Part shown: positions 33,764-42,944 of the stretch, piece by piece | How the letters are laid out: each line of letters begins with the position of its first letter | Numbering within the stretch: position 1 is the first letter of the stretch | Position numbers and translations under genes: made by a program | The notes under the pieces: generated by a model | What the model was told of the DNA's origin: nothing | Seen by the model: the letters and a program-made list of their open reading frames with translations, nothing else | Databases searched by the model: none | NCBI RefSeq assembly: GCF_000661955.1 | Contig: NZ_CP007597.1 | Location: 4,177,228 to 4,241,227, forward strand | Length of the DNA stretch: 64,000 bases | Reading direction: 5' to 3' | DNA from: Stenotrophomonas rhizophila | GTDB lineage: Bacteria > Pseudomonadota > Gammaproteobacteria > Xanthomonadales > Xanthomonadaceae

Positions 33764-34381
33764 ATGACGCAGCAGAGGGACGTGGCGGTGCGGGGATGGA
33801 TCCTGTGGATGTTGATCGGGCTGGGGCTGTTGGTCCCGGCCGTGGGCGGTGCCCGCGAATGTCGCGCCGGGCAGCCGGTGCCCGACCGCCACCCCAGCAG
33901 CGTGGCCGGCGTGCCTACCGCGCTGGAGCAGCAGGCGCATGCACTGGCCTGCGAACGCCTGGAGCAGCGCGACCGGCCCCTGCGGCCGTGGCTGAGACCG
34001 GTACACCATGCGTTGACCGGGGTGTTCCTGGGCGCGGCCCTGCTGTGCGCGGTCACCCTGTTCCGTCAGTGGCGCTGGCGGTATCGCGGGCGCGCGGGCG
34101 GTTACGCCTTCGTTGCGGCGGCCGCGCTGAGTGCCGGGATGTTGCTCAAGATCGCGGTGGCGGTCTATCGCGGGGTGACCTTGTCCAACGTGCGCGGGCC
34201 GCCGCGCTGGCTCTGGTACGAACTCTCGCCGGTGGCCTTCACCGTGCAACAGTGCATCGAGGCGGCCTTCGCGCTGGGGATGGTCGGCTTCGGGTGGGCC
34301 CTGCTGCGATTGGGGCGCCCGCTGCCGCCCCCGAACCCGCTGCCGCGCCGCGGGCCACGCCGTGGACCGCGCCGCCGCTGA
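33764..34381 (+). CDS. Membrane protein of unknown function
   Basis: 205 residues. A signal-anchor-like segment (WILWMLIGLGLLVPAVGGA, residues 12-30) precedes a short Cys-containing loop (two Cys, near residues 33 and 63), followed by three further spans (ALTGVFLGAALLCAVTLF, AFVAAAALSAGMLLKIAVAV, CIEAAFALGMVGFGWALL) and a very basic Pro/Arg tail (RRGPRRGPRRR). It converges on the peptidase gene with six bp between stops. No family recognised. Confidence 0.65.
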   Translation: MTQQRDVAVRGWILWMLIGLGLLVPAVGGARECRAGQPVPDRHPSSVAGVPTALEQQAHALACERLEQRDRPLRPWLRPVHHALTGVFLGAALLCAVTLFRQWRWRYRGRAGGYAFVAAAALSAGMLLKIAVAVYRGVTLSNVRGPPRWLWYELSPVAFTVQQCIEAAFALGMVGFGWALLRLGRPLPPPNPLPRRGPRRGPRRR

Positions 34382-34387
34382 GGCGCC

Positions 34388-36040
34388 TCAGCGGCGCGAG
34401 GCTTCGCTCTGCTCGCGTACCTTGCGGAACTCCGACCCTTCTTCCCAGTGCGGCCAGCGGCGGCTGTTGGCCAGCTCGGCGCCCAGGTCGTACACCAGCA
34501 GGGTATCGGCGGCATGGCCACTGGCATCCCAGGTGGGGGTCCACGCGTCGCAGGCCTGGTGGTAGCACGCGGCGAAGTAGGCATCGCGCAGTTCACGGCC
34601 CTTCTCCACGCCGCCGTCGGTCATGTCCAACCCCGGGCCGATGGTGATCGCCGGCACGCCCAGGCGGGCGAAGGCGAAGTGGTCGGCACGGTAGAAGAAG
34701 CCGGCCTCCAGGTTCGGGTCCGGCGAATAGCTGCGGCCGCGGGCCTTGGCCACGCGCTCCAGGTCGCCTTCCAGCGACACCCGGCCCTTGCCCCAGGACG
34801 CGATGTCACGGGTGGGGCCATCGGGGCTGAACATCTCGATGTTCAACACGGCGGCGGTCTTGTCCAGCGGGGCGAGCGGGTGCGCGGCGTAATAGCTGGC
34901 GCCGAGCAGGCCCTTCTCTTCAGCGGTCAGCGCCACGAAGTACAGCGTGCGCTGCGGTTGCGGGCCGGCGGCGAACACGCGGCCCAGCTCCAGCACGGTG
35001 GCCACGCCGGTGGCGTTGTCGATCGCGCCGCGACGGATGCGGTCGCCCTTGGCATCGGGCTGGCCGATACCGAACGCGTCCCAATGCGCGGAGAAGATCA
35101 CCGCTTCATCGGCATGCGCGCCGCCGGGCAGCTTGGCCACCACGTTGCGGGTGATGACCTGCTCGCGTTTGAGCTTGAAGTCCACCGACAGGCGCGCGTC
35201 GCCCAGTGCCACCGGCTTGAACGCCGGGGTCATGGCCTTGCGCTTTTCGGCGTCGAAATCCAGGCCGGCGTCGCGGAACAACTGCTCGGCCAGGCTGCGC
35301 TGCATCCAGCCGCGCACCGGCACGTGCTGGGCCAGCGCCTGCTCGGGGGTGCGCTCGATGTCGAACAGCGGCGAGGTGCCCGAGCTCTTCACCGTGGCCC
35401 AGCCATACGCGGCCGGCGCGGTTTCATGCACGATCAGCACGCCCTGCGCGCCCCGGCGGGCGGCCTCTTCGAACTTGTAGGTCCAGCGGCCGTAGTAGGT
35501 CACCGCCTTGCCATCGAACGCGCCGGGCTGGTCGGCCTCGAAGTCGGCATCGTTGATCAGCACCACGGCGATCTTGCCGTGCAGGTCCACGTCCTTGTAG
35601 TCGTTCCACTGCCGCTCGGGTGCGTCGATGCCGTAACCGACGAACACCAGCGGTGCGTCCTTGATGGCCACCGCCTGCTGCGGGCGCAGGCTCTGCAGGG
35701 TCACGTCCTCGCCATTGGCCAGGGTGCGCGTGCTGCCCTTCTGGCGCAGCTGTGCACGCACCGGGCCCTCGACCTGGGCGCGCACCATCGGCACCGGCTG
35801 CACCCAGCTGCCGTCCACGCCGCCGGGCTGCAGGCCGTACTTCTTGAATTCTTCAATCAGGTACTGAACCGTGCGCTCTTCGCCCGGCGTCGCCGGGGCG
35901 CGGCCTTCGAAGTCGTCCGAGGCCAGGATGCGCACGTGCCGCGACAGTGCCTGCGGGTCGATGCCGCCGCCGGGCAGGTCATTGGCCGCGTGGGCCAAGC
36001 CACCTACGAACAGGCAGGACGACAGCAGCAACATGCGCAT
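34388..36040 (-). CDS. Secreted M28-family metallopeptidase with PA domain
   Basis: 550 residues. A signal peptide (MRMLLLSSCLFVGGLAHA) sets the ATG at 36040; an in-frame ATG 21 codons upstream would bury it. A protease-associated insert lies at about residues 120-280 (FVGYGIDAPERQWNDYKDVD, TYYGRWTYKFEEAARRGAQG). The catalytic domain has the zinc-site motifs FSAHWDAFG (His), GAIDNATG (Asp), LTAEEKGLLGASYY (Glu pair) and FFYRADHFAFARLGVP (His). It probably cleaves N-terminal residues from peptides in the periplasm or outside the cell. Confidence 0.9.
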   Translation of the reverse strand: MRMLLLSSCLFVGGLAHAANDLPGGGIDPQALSRHVRILASDDFEGRAPATPGEERTVQYLIEEFKKYGLQPGGVDGSWVQPVPMVRAQVEGPVRAQLRQKGSTRTLANGEDVTLQSLRPQQAVAIKDAPLVFVGYGIDAPERQWNDYKDVDLHGKIAVVLINDADFEADQPGAFDGKAVTYYGRWTYKFEEAARRGAQGVLIVHETAPAAYGWATVKSSGTSPLFDIERTPEQALAQHVPVRGWMQRSLAEQLFRDAGLDFDAEKRKAMTPAFKPVALGDARLSVDFKLKREQVITRNVVAKLPGGAHADEAVIFSAHWDAFGIGQPDAKGDRIRRGAIDNATGVATVLELGRVFAAGPQPQRTLYFVALTAEEKGLLGASYYAAHPLAPLDKTAAVLNIEMFSPDGPTRDIASWGKGRVSLEGDLERVAKARGRSYSPDPNLEAGFFYRADHFAFARLGVPAITIGPGLDMTDGGVEKGRELRDAYFAACYHQACDAWTPTWDASGHAADTLLVYDLGAELANSRRWPHWEEGSEFRKVREQSEASRR

Positions 36041-36162
36041 CGGATTCACGGCAGGCACCAGCACGGAAAGCAAGGGCCTGCGAGTGTAACGTGACACCTG
36101 CATGACCGTGCAGCCGACGCCGTGGTGGCGATGCCGGGAGCATCACAACCAACGGTCATGGC

Positions 36163-37098
36163 CTACCGGCGGTCGCGGTCCAGCCAGCAGGCCAGGCCCT
36201 GCGCATTGAGCTCGATGTCCATCGCCAGCACCTGCGTCACCGCCGCGTCGTCAAGCCGGCACCCGTGCGCCTGCGCGCGCTCCAGGTACAGCGCGGTCAA
36301 CGCCGCCACCAGGCAGCGGTGGCGGTCGGGGCGCGCGTCGCACTGGTGCCCGATGTGGACCATGGCATCGATCTGCTCGACCAGGTCGGCGGCCAGTCTG
36401 GCCACGTCCTCGACGCGGCCGTAGTGGGTGAGGAACATCGCCTGCGGCGCAACCGCCAGCAGGCGCGCAATCGACTGCTTCAGCGGTTCCGGATCGAACT
36501 GCACCGGCGAGGAGGTGGGCACGATGAACGCGCCGCGGTCGCTGTCCAGCTCGCGGTAGGACAGCCCGAAGGTGTCGCCGGTGAACCATGCGCGGCTGCG
36601 CGCGTCCCACACGCACAGGTGGTGGCGCGCATGCCCGGGGGTGTCGATGCAGAGCAGACTGCGCCCGGCCAGATCCACCCGATGGCCGTCGTCGGCGATG
36701 ACCACGCGGTCGGGGCTGACCGGCAGGATCGGGCCGTAGCTGTGCTCGATCTGCGTCTGCCCATACACCTCGGTCGCCCCGGCGATCAGCCGGGTTGGAT
36801 CGACCATGTGCGGCGCACCGCGCGGATGCACCACCAGCCGGGCGTGCGGCAGTTGCTGCATCAGCAGCCCGGCACCGCCGGCGTGGTCCAGGTGCACGTG
36901 GGTGAGGATCAGCCAGTCCACCGCGTCCACGGCCAGCCCGGCGCGTTGCAGCGCGGCCAGCATCGCCGGCACGGCCAGGCCGGTGCCGCAGTCGATGAAG
37001 GCGGCGCGACCGTTCTCCACGACCAGGTAGGCCGCGTCGAAGCTGCCGCGTTGCATGAAGCCGGTATCAATGGTGTGGATGCTGGGGTCGAACGACAT
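36163..37098 (-). CDS. MBL-fold metallo-hydrolase
   Basis: 311 residues. The metal-binding signature THVHLDHAGG is followed by the second-sphere His in DTPGHARHHLCVWD, Asp in FTGDTFGLSYREL and His in FLTHYGRVEDVARL. The C-terminal 90 residues form a helical domain. Similar proteins are often annotated as glyoxalase II-like or lactonase-like, but the length and the cap do not fix a substrate. No signal peptide. It is a single gene on the minus strand. Confidence 0.85.
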   Translation of the reverse strand: MSFDPSIHTIDTGFMQRGSFDAAYLVVENGRAAFIDCGTGLAVPAMLAALQRAGLAVDAVDWLILTHVHLDHAGGAGLLMQQLPHARLVVHPRGAPHMVDPTRLIAGATEVYGQTQIEHSYGPILPVSPDRVVIADDGHRVDLAGRSLLCIDTPGHARHHLCVWDARSRAWFTGDTFGLSYRELDSDRGAFIVPTSSPVQFDPEPLKQSIARLLAVAPQAMFLTHYGRVEDVARLAADLVEQIDAMVHIGHQCDARPDRHRCLVAALTALYLERAQAHGCRLDDAAVTQVLAMDIELNAQGLACWLDRDRR

Positions 37099-37129
37099 CG
37101 GATCATCCCGGGCGGATTACGCCTCCATC

Positions 37130-37468
37130 TTAGGACGATCCACCGGCCTGCTTCGATGCGGCTTTGGTCGCACGCTGGGCCAGCCACGAAGTGCGCAGCA
37201 GGATCGCGCCGACCAGCACCGCCAGGAATGCGCCATAGGCATACAGCACCGCCAGCACCTGGCGCCAGATCGGCCCGGCATCGGATTGCACCACGCCGAT
37301 ATGGTGGCCCCACAGCATCGCCGCGATGCTCAGCACGAAGGCCAGCAGCAGCGCGACCGCATCGAACCCGCGCCGCGCCGCATCACGCGGTTGCCGCGGG
37401 AACAGCCAGTACAGCGCACCCAGCAGCACGAACCAGGGCAGGAACAACAACAACGACAACCAGGCCAT
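37130..37468 (-). CDS. Small three-span membrane protein, unknown function
   Basis: 112 residues with hydrophobic segments at 4-23 (LSLLLFLPWFVLLGALYWLF), 37-54 (VALLLAFVLSIAAMLW) and 70-90 (VLAVLYAYGAFLAVLVGAIL), and a Lys/Ser tail. It sits 31 bp upstream of the MBL gene on the same strand and may be cotranscribed. Homologues that look like this are common beside housekeeping genes in xanthomonads; function unknown. Confidence 0.7.
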   Translation of the reverse strand: MAWLSLLLFLPWFVLLGALYWLFPRQPRDAARRGFDAVALLLAFVLSIAAMLWGHHIGVVQSDAGPIWRQVLAVLYAYGAFLAVLVGAILLRTSWLAQRATKAASKQAGGSS

Positions 37469-37517
37469 CGCAGTCTCCCCTTCAGGATGCCCGCATCATG
37501 CCACGTGCCCGAACCCG

Positions 37518-37610
37518 GTAGCGCCGGCCGCTGGCCGGCGCCACCTATCGCCGCGATCGCTTGGTTGCCGGCCAGCGGCCGGCACTACGGATCGCTGCGG
37601 CCGGCATTAC
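37518..37610. repeat. Three GTAG palindromes at the trpS 3' end
   Basis: 37518-37542 (plus, CGCCGGCCGCTGGCCGGCG core), 37566-37588 (minus) and a half copy at 37596-37610 whose GTAA head supplies the trpS stop codon. Confidence 0.8.
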
Positions 37611-38896
37611 CCGCGCAGTTCCTGCAATGCGGCCAGCACCACGTCCACTTCGGCGTCCAGCTTGAACAGCTCGCTCTGCAGGCCATCGCCGTGTTCGGTC
37701 TGCTTGAGCACGCCGATCAACTGGCCGGCATCGCGCGGCGAATCGAAGCCCTCGCTCTGGATCAGCAGGCTGCCGTCACCGGCCAGCAGCTTGAAGTAGA
37801 ACCGGCCGTCCTGCTCACGGTACTGCTTGAACAGCGGCGGTGCCGCGCGCGCTTCGGTGGCATCGTCACCGGCGATGTCGCCGGCGCTGGACAGGTCACG
37901 CAGGCCCACCGCATGGCGCAGTTCCTTCAGCAGCGGCACGGCGTACTGCTCGCGCAGCTGCTGGCCACGGCGGCGCAGCAGCGCCTCGATCTTTTCCGGC
38001 TCGGCCATCAGCGCCTCGTAGCGCTCGCGCAGCGGGGTGAGCTCGGCGTCGATGCGCTCGAACAGCTGCTGCTTGGCATCGCCCCAGCTGATGCCGTCGG
38101 CGAAGGCCTGGGCGAACGCGGCGGTCTGTTCGGCGCTGGCGAAGGCCTGGTACATCTGGAACAGCGCCGAGCCGTCGGTGCTCTTCGGCTCGCCCGGTGC
38201 GCGCGAATCGGTGAGGATGGAGAACACCAGCTTCTTCAGCTCCGCGCGCGGGGCGAACAGCGGAATGGTGTTGTGGTAACTCTTGCTCATCTTGCGCCCG
38301 TCCAGGCCGGCCAGGGTGGCCACCTGTTCGTCGATCACCACCTCCGGCAGCGGGAAGTACGCCTTGCCGTACACGTGGTTGAAGCGCTGGGCGAAATCAC
38401 GCGCCATCTCGATGTGCTGGATCTGGTCGCGGCCCACCGGCACGCGGTTGGCCTTGAAGATCAGGATGTCGGCGGCCATCAGCACCGGGTACATGAACAG
38501 CCCCGCGCTGATCCCGGCGTCCTCGTCCAGCTGCTCCTCGCGGTTCTTGTCCACGGCCGCCTTGTAGGCATGCGCGCGGTTGAGGATGCCCTTGCTGGCG
38601 ATCGCGGTGAGGAACCACATCAGCTCGGTGGTTTCGGGAATGTCGCTCTGCCGGTAGAACCACACCTTGTCCGGGTCCAGCCCGCAGGCCAGCCAGCTGG
38701 CCGCGATCTCCAGGGTCGAACGCTGGGTGCGTTCGGGCTCCTGCGCCTTGATCAGGCTGTGCAGGTCGGCCAGGAAGAAGAAGCTCTCGATCTCCGACGC
38801 CTGGCTGGCCGCGATGGCCGGGCGGATGGCGCCCACATAGTTGCCCAGGTGGGGGGTGCCGGAGGGGGTGATGCCGGTAAGAACGCGGGTGGTCAT
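37607..38896 (-). CDS. trpS: Tryptophan-tRNA ligase with C-terminal YegP-like extension
   Basis: Charges tRNA-Trp. The class I motifs are PSGTPHLGN (residues 11-19) and KMSKS (202-206), and the core ends near residue 334 as in E. coli TrpS. A further 95 residues follow: a short linker rich in Asp and Ala, then FYFKLLAGDGSLLIQSEGF (367-385), which resembles the DUF1508/YegP beta fold, and an acidic helical tail. The ATG at 38896 (MTTRVLTG) gives the family's usual N-terminus. The stop TAA lies in a degenerate GTAG palindrome. Confidence 0.93.
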   Translation of the reverse strand: MTTRVLTGITPSGTPHLGNYVGAIRPAIAASQASEIESFFFLADLHSLIKAQEPERTQRSTLEIAASWLACGLDPDKVWFYRQSDIPETTELMWFLTAIASKGILNRAHAYKAAVDKNREEQLDEDAGISAGLFMYPVLMAADILIFKANRVPVGRDQIQHIEMARDFAQRFNHVYGKAYFPLPEVVIDEQVATLAGLDGRKMSKSYHNTIPLFAPRAELKKLVFSILTDSRAPGEPKSTDGSALFQMYQAFASAEQTAAFAQAFADGISWGDAKQQLFERIDAELTPLRERYEALMAEPEKIEALLRRRGQQLREQYAVPLLKELRHAVGLRDLSSAGDIAGDDATEARAAPPLFKQYREQDGRFYFKLLAGDGSLLIQSEGFDSPRDAGQLIGVLKQTEHGDGLQSELFKLDAEVDVVLAALQELRG

Positions 38897-39004
38897 AGGG
38901 GGGATCATTACGGACAGGTGAACCAGACCAGTTTACCTGCCCGCGCCCAACCCCGTTGGCAGCGGTAGGCCGTTCAACCCATCACCCCAACGTGGAGCCG
39001 TGCC

Positions 39005-39826
39005 ATGAAACGCCTGTTGCTGCCCCTGCTTGCCGTGCTGGCCCTGTGCGGCTTCCGCCCGGCCCCGCTGCCCCCGCGCCTGGATCCCGGCCCGGTCTAC
39101 CTGACCGTGCTGGACCGCGATGCGGGCACCACGCTGCCGCAGTACCGCGACGGCAGCCAGCGCTGGATCGCCGGGGAGAAGGGCCACCGCTACAGCGTGC
39201 GGCTGCGCAACCACAGCGCCGAGCGGGTGCTGGTGGTGGTGTCGGTGGATGGCCTGAACGCCATCAGCGGCGAGGTGGCCGCGCCCGGCCAGACCGGCTA
39301 CGTGCTCAACCCCTGGCAGACGGCCGACATCAGCGGCTGGCGCAAATCGCAGGACGAGGTGGCGCAGTTCGTGTTCACTTCGCCCGGCAAAAGCTACGCC
39401 GGGCGCACCGGCCGCCCGGACAACATCGGGGTGATCGGCATCGCGGTGTTCCGCGAAGCCGGCGCCGTGCTGACCACGCCCGCGCTCAAGCCCGTGCCGG
39501 GGCGCCGCCGTTTGTCCACGCAGGAGGCCGGCGCGCAGGCCGAAGCCATGGCTGACAGCAGCGCGCGTGGCTCGGCTGCGCCTGCACCGGCTGCACCCGC
39601 CCAGCGGCTGGGCACCGGGCATGGCGCGCGCGAAACCTCGCAGGTCCGCGATACCACCTTCGAACGTTCCACTGACTACCCGGTGCAGCAGACCGAACTG
39701 CGCTACGACAGTGCCAGCAACCTGCGCGCACGCGGCATCCTGCCGGTGCAGCCGCCGCGCCAGGACGGTCCGCGCGCGTTCCCGTCGCAGTACGTGCCCG
39801 ATCCGCCGGGCGACGGTCGCCGCTGA
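39005..39826 (+). CDS. Exported hypothetical protein
   Basis: 273 residues with a short signal peptide that may be of lipoprotein type (MKRLLLPLLAVLALCGF; Cys15). Residues 30-160 form a beta-rich domain (YSVRLRNHSAERVLVVVSVD, GWRKSQDEVAQFVFTS), and the C-terminal 110 residues are low-complexity Ala/Pro/Arg. Strong GGAGCC upstream of the ATG. It is divergent from trpS with 108 bp between the starts. The domain resembles proteins that shape a metal-binding or haem-binding surface, but I do not recognise it. Confidence 0.7.
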   Translation: MKRLLLPLLAVLALCGFRPAPLPPRLDPGPVYLTVLDRDAGTTLPQYRDGSQRWIAGEKGHRYSVRLRNHSAERVLVVVSVDGLNAISGEVAAPGQTGYVLNPWQTADISGWRKSQDEVAQFVFTSPGKSYAGRTGRPDNIGVIGIAVFREAGAVLTTPALKPVPGRRRLSTQEAGAQAEAMADSSARGSAAPAPAAPAQRLGTGHGARETSQVRDTTFERSTDYPVQQTELRYDSASNLRARGILPVQPPRQDGPRAFPSQYVPDPPGDGRR

Positions 39827-39849
39827 GCGGGGCACATGCATCCCAAAAA

Positions 39850-39874
39850 AAACGGGCCGCAATGCGGCCCGTTT
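39850..39874. terminator. Bidirectional terminator
   Basis: AAACGGGCCGC / GCGGCCCGTTT with an AAT loop, an A-run on one side and TTTCGTTTC on the other. It can end both the upstream plus-strand gene and the CsbD-like minus-strand gene. Confidence 0.88.
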
Positions 39875-39921
39875 CGTTTCATACACCCGGTGAAGCTGTG
39901 GCTGGCACGTGCGTGCCGGCA

Positions 39922-40143
39922 TCACTTGTAATCTGGGTAGTCCTTGCGAATGGCGGTTTCGAAGTCGCGGACCTCGGTTTCGGCGCGGTCGCGGGCCCAG
40001 CCATAGCGTTCCTGCAGGCGACCGGCCAGGTATTCGGCGTTGCCTTCGGCTACCTTGAAATCGTCATCGGTGAGGTCGCCCCACTTGGCCTGCGCCTTGC
40101 CCTTGAGCTGCGTCCACTTGCCGGAAATGATGTCTTTGTTCAT
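39922..40143 (-). CDS. CsbD-family stress protein
   Basis: 73 residues: [20 protein letters not shown], then [20 protein letters not shown] and a C-terminal helix. The KW-LKGK-K-WG-LTDDD pattern is the CsbD/YjbJ signature. Such proteins are very abundant and induced by general stress; their molecular role is unknown. The ATG at 40143 follows AAGGAAGC. Confidence 0.92.
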   Translation of the reverse strand: MNKDIISGKWTQLKGKAQAKWGDLTDDDFKVAEGNAEYLAGRLQERYGWARDRAETEVRDFETAIRKDYPDYK

Positions 40144-40283
40144 GGGTTCGCTTCCTTGATTGCAACGGCACCTTCGCCGCACGGACAGAATGCGATGGAC
40201 GACGTTCGGTGGCGGTCAAGCGCGGATGAAACGCATGCTCACGTGGTTGAACAGGTGCTGGCGGGCGGCATGCGACAGACGCG

Positions 40284-40311
40284 AAAAAGGCCGGGAGTTC
40301 CCGGCCTTTTT
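40284..40311 (-). terminator. Terminator of the entericidin gene
   Basis: AAAAAGGCCGGGA / TCCCGGCCTTTTT with a two-base loop, 22 bp past the entericidin stop on the minus strand; the T-run is present on both strands. Confidence 0.9.
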
Positions 40312-40333
40312 CGGTGCAGCCTGATCGCGTGGA

Positions 40334-40471
40334 TCAGTTGGTCTTGGCGGCGTCTTCGACCTTCTCGCCGGCCTTCTGCACGTCCTTGCCAGCACCGGCA
40401 ACGGTGTTGCAGCCGGACAGCATGGCTACCGAGAACATCGACAACAGCATCAGTGCAATAACACGCTTCAT
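40334..40471 (-). CDS. Entericidin A/B-family lipoprotein
   Basis: 45 residues: MKRVIALMLLSMFSVAMLSG with the lipobox LSGC, then CNTVAGAGKDVQKAGEKVED and AAKTN. This is the classic entericidin layout (small membrane lipoprotein; in enterics an antidote/toxin pair with roles in stationary phase). Only one member is present here. CAGGAG is six bases upstream of the ATG. A longer reading adds 43 residues with no export signal and is rejected. Confidence 0.9.
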   Translation of the reverse strand: MKRVIALMLLSMFSVAMLSGCNTVAGAGKDVQKAGEKVEDAAKTN

Positions 40472-40704
40472 GGGGTTCTCCTGTTTGTACCTACGTCGAC
40501 ACCGGAATCCGGTCCCACCTGTCAGATGAATCGGCGAATGCACAGTGCGCGTGGCCGATCCTCTTCCTGATCGCGGTGACGTCGTGGCTGTTTCCAGCAC
40601 CGCCGCCGCGTGACGTGCAATCTGGCGGGAGACGCGTGCAGCGAATGTGAACGCACCGCGCCAGCGTTCAGCAAACCGCAGGAAAGCCCCGGCCGGCGGG
40701 GTCT

Positions 40705-41625
40705 TCAGTCGCGCATCAAGGTGGATTTTCCGAACAGGCTTTCCACCAGGTCCACGGCCAGCACGGCAGTGCTGTTGCGGTTGTCCAGCAGCGGATTGAG
40801 TTCCACGATGTCCAGCGACCCCATGCGGCCGGTGTCGGCGATCATCTCCATCACCAACTGCGCCTCGCGGTAGTTCACCCCGCCCGGCACCGTGGTGCCC
40901 ACGCCCGGAGCGATGCTGGGGTCCAGGAAGTCCACATCGAAACTGACATGCAGGTGAGTGTTGTCGTCGATGCCGTGCAGCGCCGCTTCCATGGTGCGCT
41001 TCATGCCGGCTTCGTCGATGTAGCGCATGTCATACACCTCCACCTGGTGCTGCTTGATCAGCCGCTTCTCTTCCTGGTCCACCGAGCGGATACCAATCTG
41101 GTGCACCTGCTGCGGGCGGATCGCCGGGGCATCGCCGCCCAACCGGGTCAGCGCGTCCGGGCCCAGCCCACACAGGCAGGCCACCGGCATGCCGTGCACG
41201 TTGCCCGACGGGGTGACCTCGCTGGTGTTGAAATCCGAATGCGCATCCAGCCACAGCACGCGCAGGGTCTTGCCCTGCTCGCGGCACCAGCGCGCCACCG
41301 CGGTGATCGAACCGATGCCCAGGCAATGGTCGCCGCCGAGCATGATCGGCATGCGGCCGGCCTGCAGTTCGGCGTAGGTGGCGTCCATCAACGCGCGGTT
41401 CCACGCCACCACCTCGTCCAGGTGGCGATAGCCCTCCACCGGCGCGGTCCACGGGTTGCGCGGGCCGTCCAGGTTGCCCAGGTCGCGCACATCCACGCCA
41501 CGCGCGGCAAGCGCGTCGCCCAGGCCGGCGATGCGCAGTGCATCCGGGCCGAGACCGGCGCCGCGATGGCCCGCGCCGATGTCGGTGGGAACGCCGATCA
41601 GGGAAACCGGGGGATACGTGGCCAT
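40705..41625 (-). CDS. rocF: Arginase
   Basis: 306 residues. Hydrolyses L-arginine to ornithine and urea using two Mn ions. Ligands are in GGDHCLGIGS (His), WLDAHSDFNT (Asp, His, Asp) and SFDVDFLDPSIAPG (two Asp); VPGGVNYREA is the substrate-loop motif. The length is that of the classical RocF/ARG1 type rather than agmatinase. It appears monocistronic. Confidence 0.92.
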   Translation of the reverse strand: MATYPPVSLIGVPTDIGAGHRGAGLGPDALRIAGLGDALAARGVDVRDLGNLDGPRNPWTAPVEGYRHLDEVVAWNRALMDATYAELQAGRMPIMLGGDHCLGIGSITAVARWCREQGKTLRVLWLDAHSDFNTSEVTPSGNVHGMPVACLCGLGPDALTRLGGDAPAIRPQQVHQIGIRSVDQEEKRLIKQHQVEVYDMRYIDEAGMKRTMEAALHGIDDNTHLHVSFDVDFLDPSIAPGVGTTVPGGVNYREAQLVMEMIADTGRMGSLDIVELNPLLDNRNSTAVLAVDLVESLFGKSTLMRD

Positions 41626-42021
41626 GGGGTGCCTCCTGCAAATGCGAAAAAAGAGCCACAGTCTAGCCAGACGGGTGCAGGGTCACTCGCGGCGGTGCAG
41701 CAGGCCGGCACAAGGTAACGACGCGAGGCACGCGATGATCGGGCGTGCTCGGCCCACTAGGGATTGAAAAACCGTGTCCTGCATTGAACTGACGCCGTCG
41801 AAACCGACCCTGCGATTCCCTGTCGCCGCGTTTGCCGAGCATGGCGTAGCTGTTGGCGAGGACGGCGTGCGCCGGTGGGGCATGGACCACTGCATGGCTG
41901 CTGCACTACGGAACGGCGGCGTGCACATGGAATTCGGTGTTGGCCAAGGGCACGCGCCCGCCTGGACGCCGAAGTGCCTGGCCAACCAGCAGGTGGCCGG
42001 TATGCAGATCTGCGCAGATGA
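41626..42021. other. 396-bp gap between arginase and tRNA-Thr, no convincing gene
   Basis: Several overlapping small ORFs are present on both strands, but one of them runs through the tRNA gene and none has a ribosome site, so none is called. Lying directly 3' of a tRNA gene, the segment is a typical attachment-site neighbourhood, but no integrase fragment or repeat of the tRNA 3' end was seen. Confidence 0.4.
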
Positions 42022-42097
42022 TGGTGCCGCTTATCCGAATCGAACGGATGACCTACTGTTTACAAGACAGTTGCTCTACCAACTGAGCTAAAGCGGC
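42022..42097 (-). tRNA. tRNA-Thr (anticodon TGT)
   Basis: 76 bases with a perfect seven-bp acceptor stem (GCCGCTT / AAGCGGC), D-arm TAGCTCAGTTGGTAGAGCA, anticodon loop CTTGTAA, T-arm ATCCGTTCGATTCGGAT and an encoded ACCA 3' end. It lies 16 bp after the SPOR-protein gene on the same strand, the conserved place for this tRNA after birA-coaX in xanthomonads. Confidence 0.95.
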
Positions 42098-42113
42098 ATG
42101 GCGCGCGGCGATT

Positions 42114-42935
42114 CTAACGCACCCGCGCACAGTCGAGCGAGCGTTGCTGGGCCGCACCGCTGCGTTGCCGGGCGACGCTGGCATCGGCCGGGGCTGCCAG
42201 GGTCGCGTCCAGCCACCATTGCGCGCTGCCGTCGCCACCACTGGCGATCAGGCGGGCGTTGAAGCCGGCGGCACTCAGCGCGGCCATGCGGCGTTCGGCG
42301 CCCTCGCGGTTGCGGTACTGGCCCAGGGCAATGGCGTTGGTCTCTTCACCGTTGGCGATGATGTAGTAGTCACTCAGACCGGCGGCGACGATGCGCTTGA
42401 CCGTGGCCTGGGCGTCCTCGCGGCTGGCGGCCGCGGGCAGGACCACCCGGTAGCGGGTAGCCCCGGCATCGGCTACCTCGCGCAGACGCGCGCCACGCAG
42501 CGTGCCACCGGCCTTGGCCTGCGCGGCCTGGGCCGCGGCGCGGTCGGTGAACGGGCCCAGGCTCACGCACTGGGCAGGCGCGGCAGGCACGGGTGCAGGT
42601 GCTTGGGCTACGGCCGCTGCGGGCGCAGGCGACGCGGCAACGGGCGCAGACGCCACCGCGGTGGCGGCGGGAGATTCGGTAGCCGGTGCCTTGGCCGGCG
42701 CAGCGGCCGGCGGTGGCGGCACGGGTGCCGGCGTCACGTCATCCAGCGCCGCGGCGGGCGGGCTGGCAATGGCGGCGCCTGTGGGCGCACTCGCACTGGC
42801 AGGCAGCAGCTGCAGCTGGGCCACCCCGGTGGTCGGTGGCGGCGGCGCGGGCGCCGGTTCGCCCCGCAACATCCACCACAACGCCACCCCCAGGTTGAGG
42901 ATGGCCAGCACGACGATCAGGGCACGGGTCAGCAT
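42114..42935 (-). CDS. SPOR-domain protein
   Basis: 273 residues. One N-terminal span (residues 4-23, ALIVVLAILNLGVALWWML), a Pro/Ala-rich linker of about 100 residues, and a C-terminal SPOR-like domain (about 122-245: CVSLGPFTDRAAAQAAQAKA, YRVVLPAAASREDAQATVKR, AIALGQYRNREGAERRMAAL). SPOR domains bind denuded peptidoglycan glycans at the septum. It is nine bp downstream of coaX and the third gene of birA-coaX-SPOR. Confidence 0.85.
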   Translation of the reverse strand: MLTRALIVVLAILNLGVALWWMLRGEPAPAPPPPTTGVAQLQLLPASASAPTGAAIASPPAAALDDVTPAPVPPPPAAAPAKAPATESPAATAVASAPVAASPAPAAAVAQAPAPVPAAPAQCVSLGPFTDRAAAQAAQAKAGGTLRGARLREVADAGATRYRVVLPAAASREDAQATVKRIVAAGLSDYYIIANGEETNAIALGQYRNREGAERRMAALSAAGFNARLIASGGDGSAQWWLDATLAAPADASVARQRSGAAQQRSLDCARVR

Positions 42936-42944
42936 GCGGCGATC

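Noticed and set aside
41774..42091. Plus-strand ORF of 105 codons between arginase and the SPOR gene
   Set aside because: It reads through the tRNA-Thr gene on the other strand and has no supporting features.
41626..42097. Genomic-island attachment site at tRNA-Thr
   Set aside because: No integrase and no second copy of the tRNA 3' end were found in the window.
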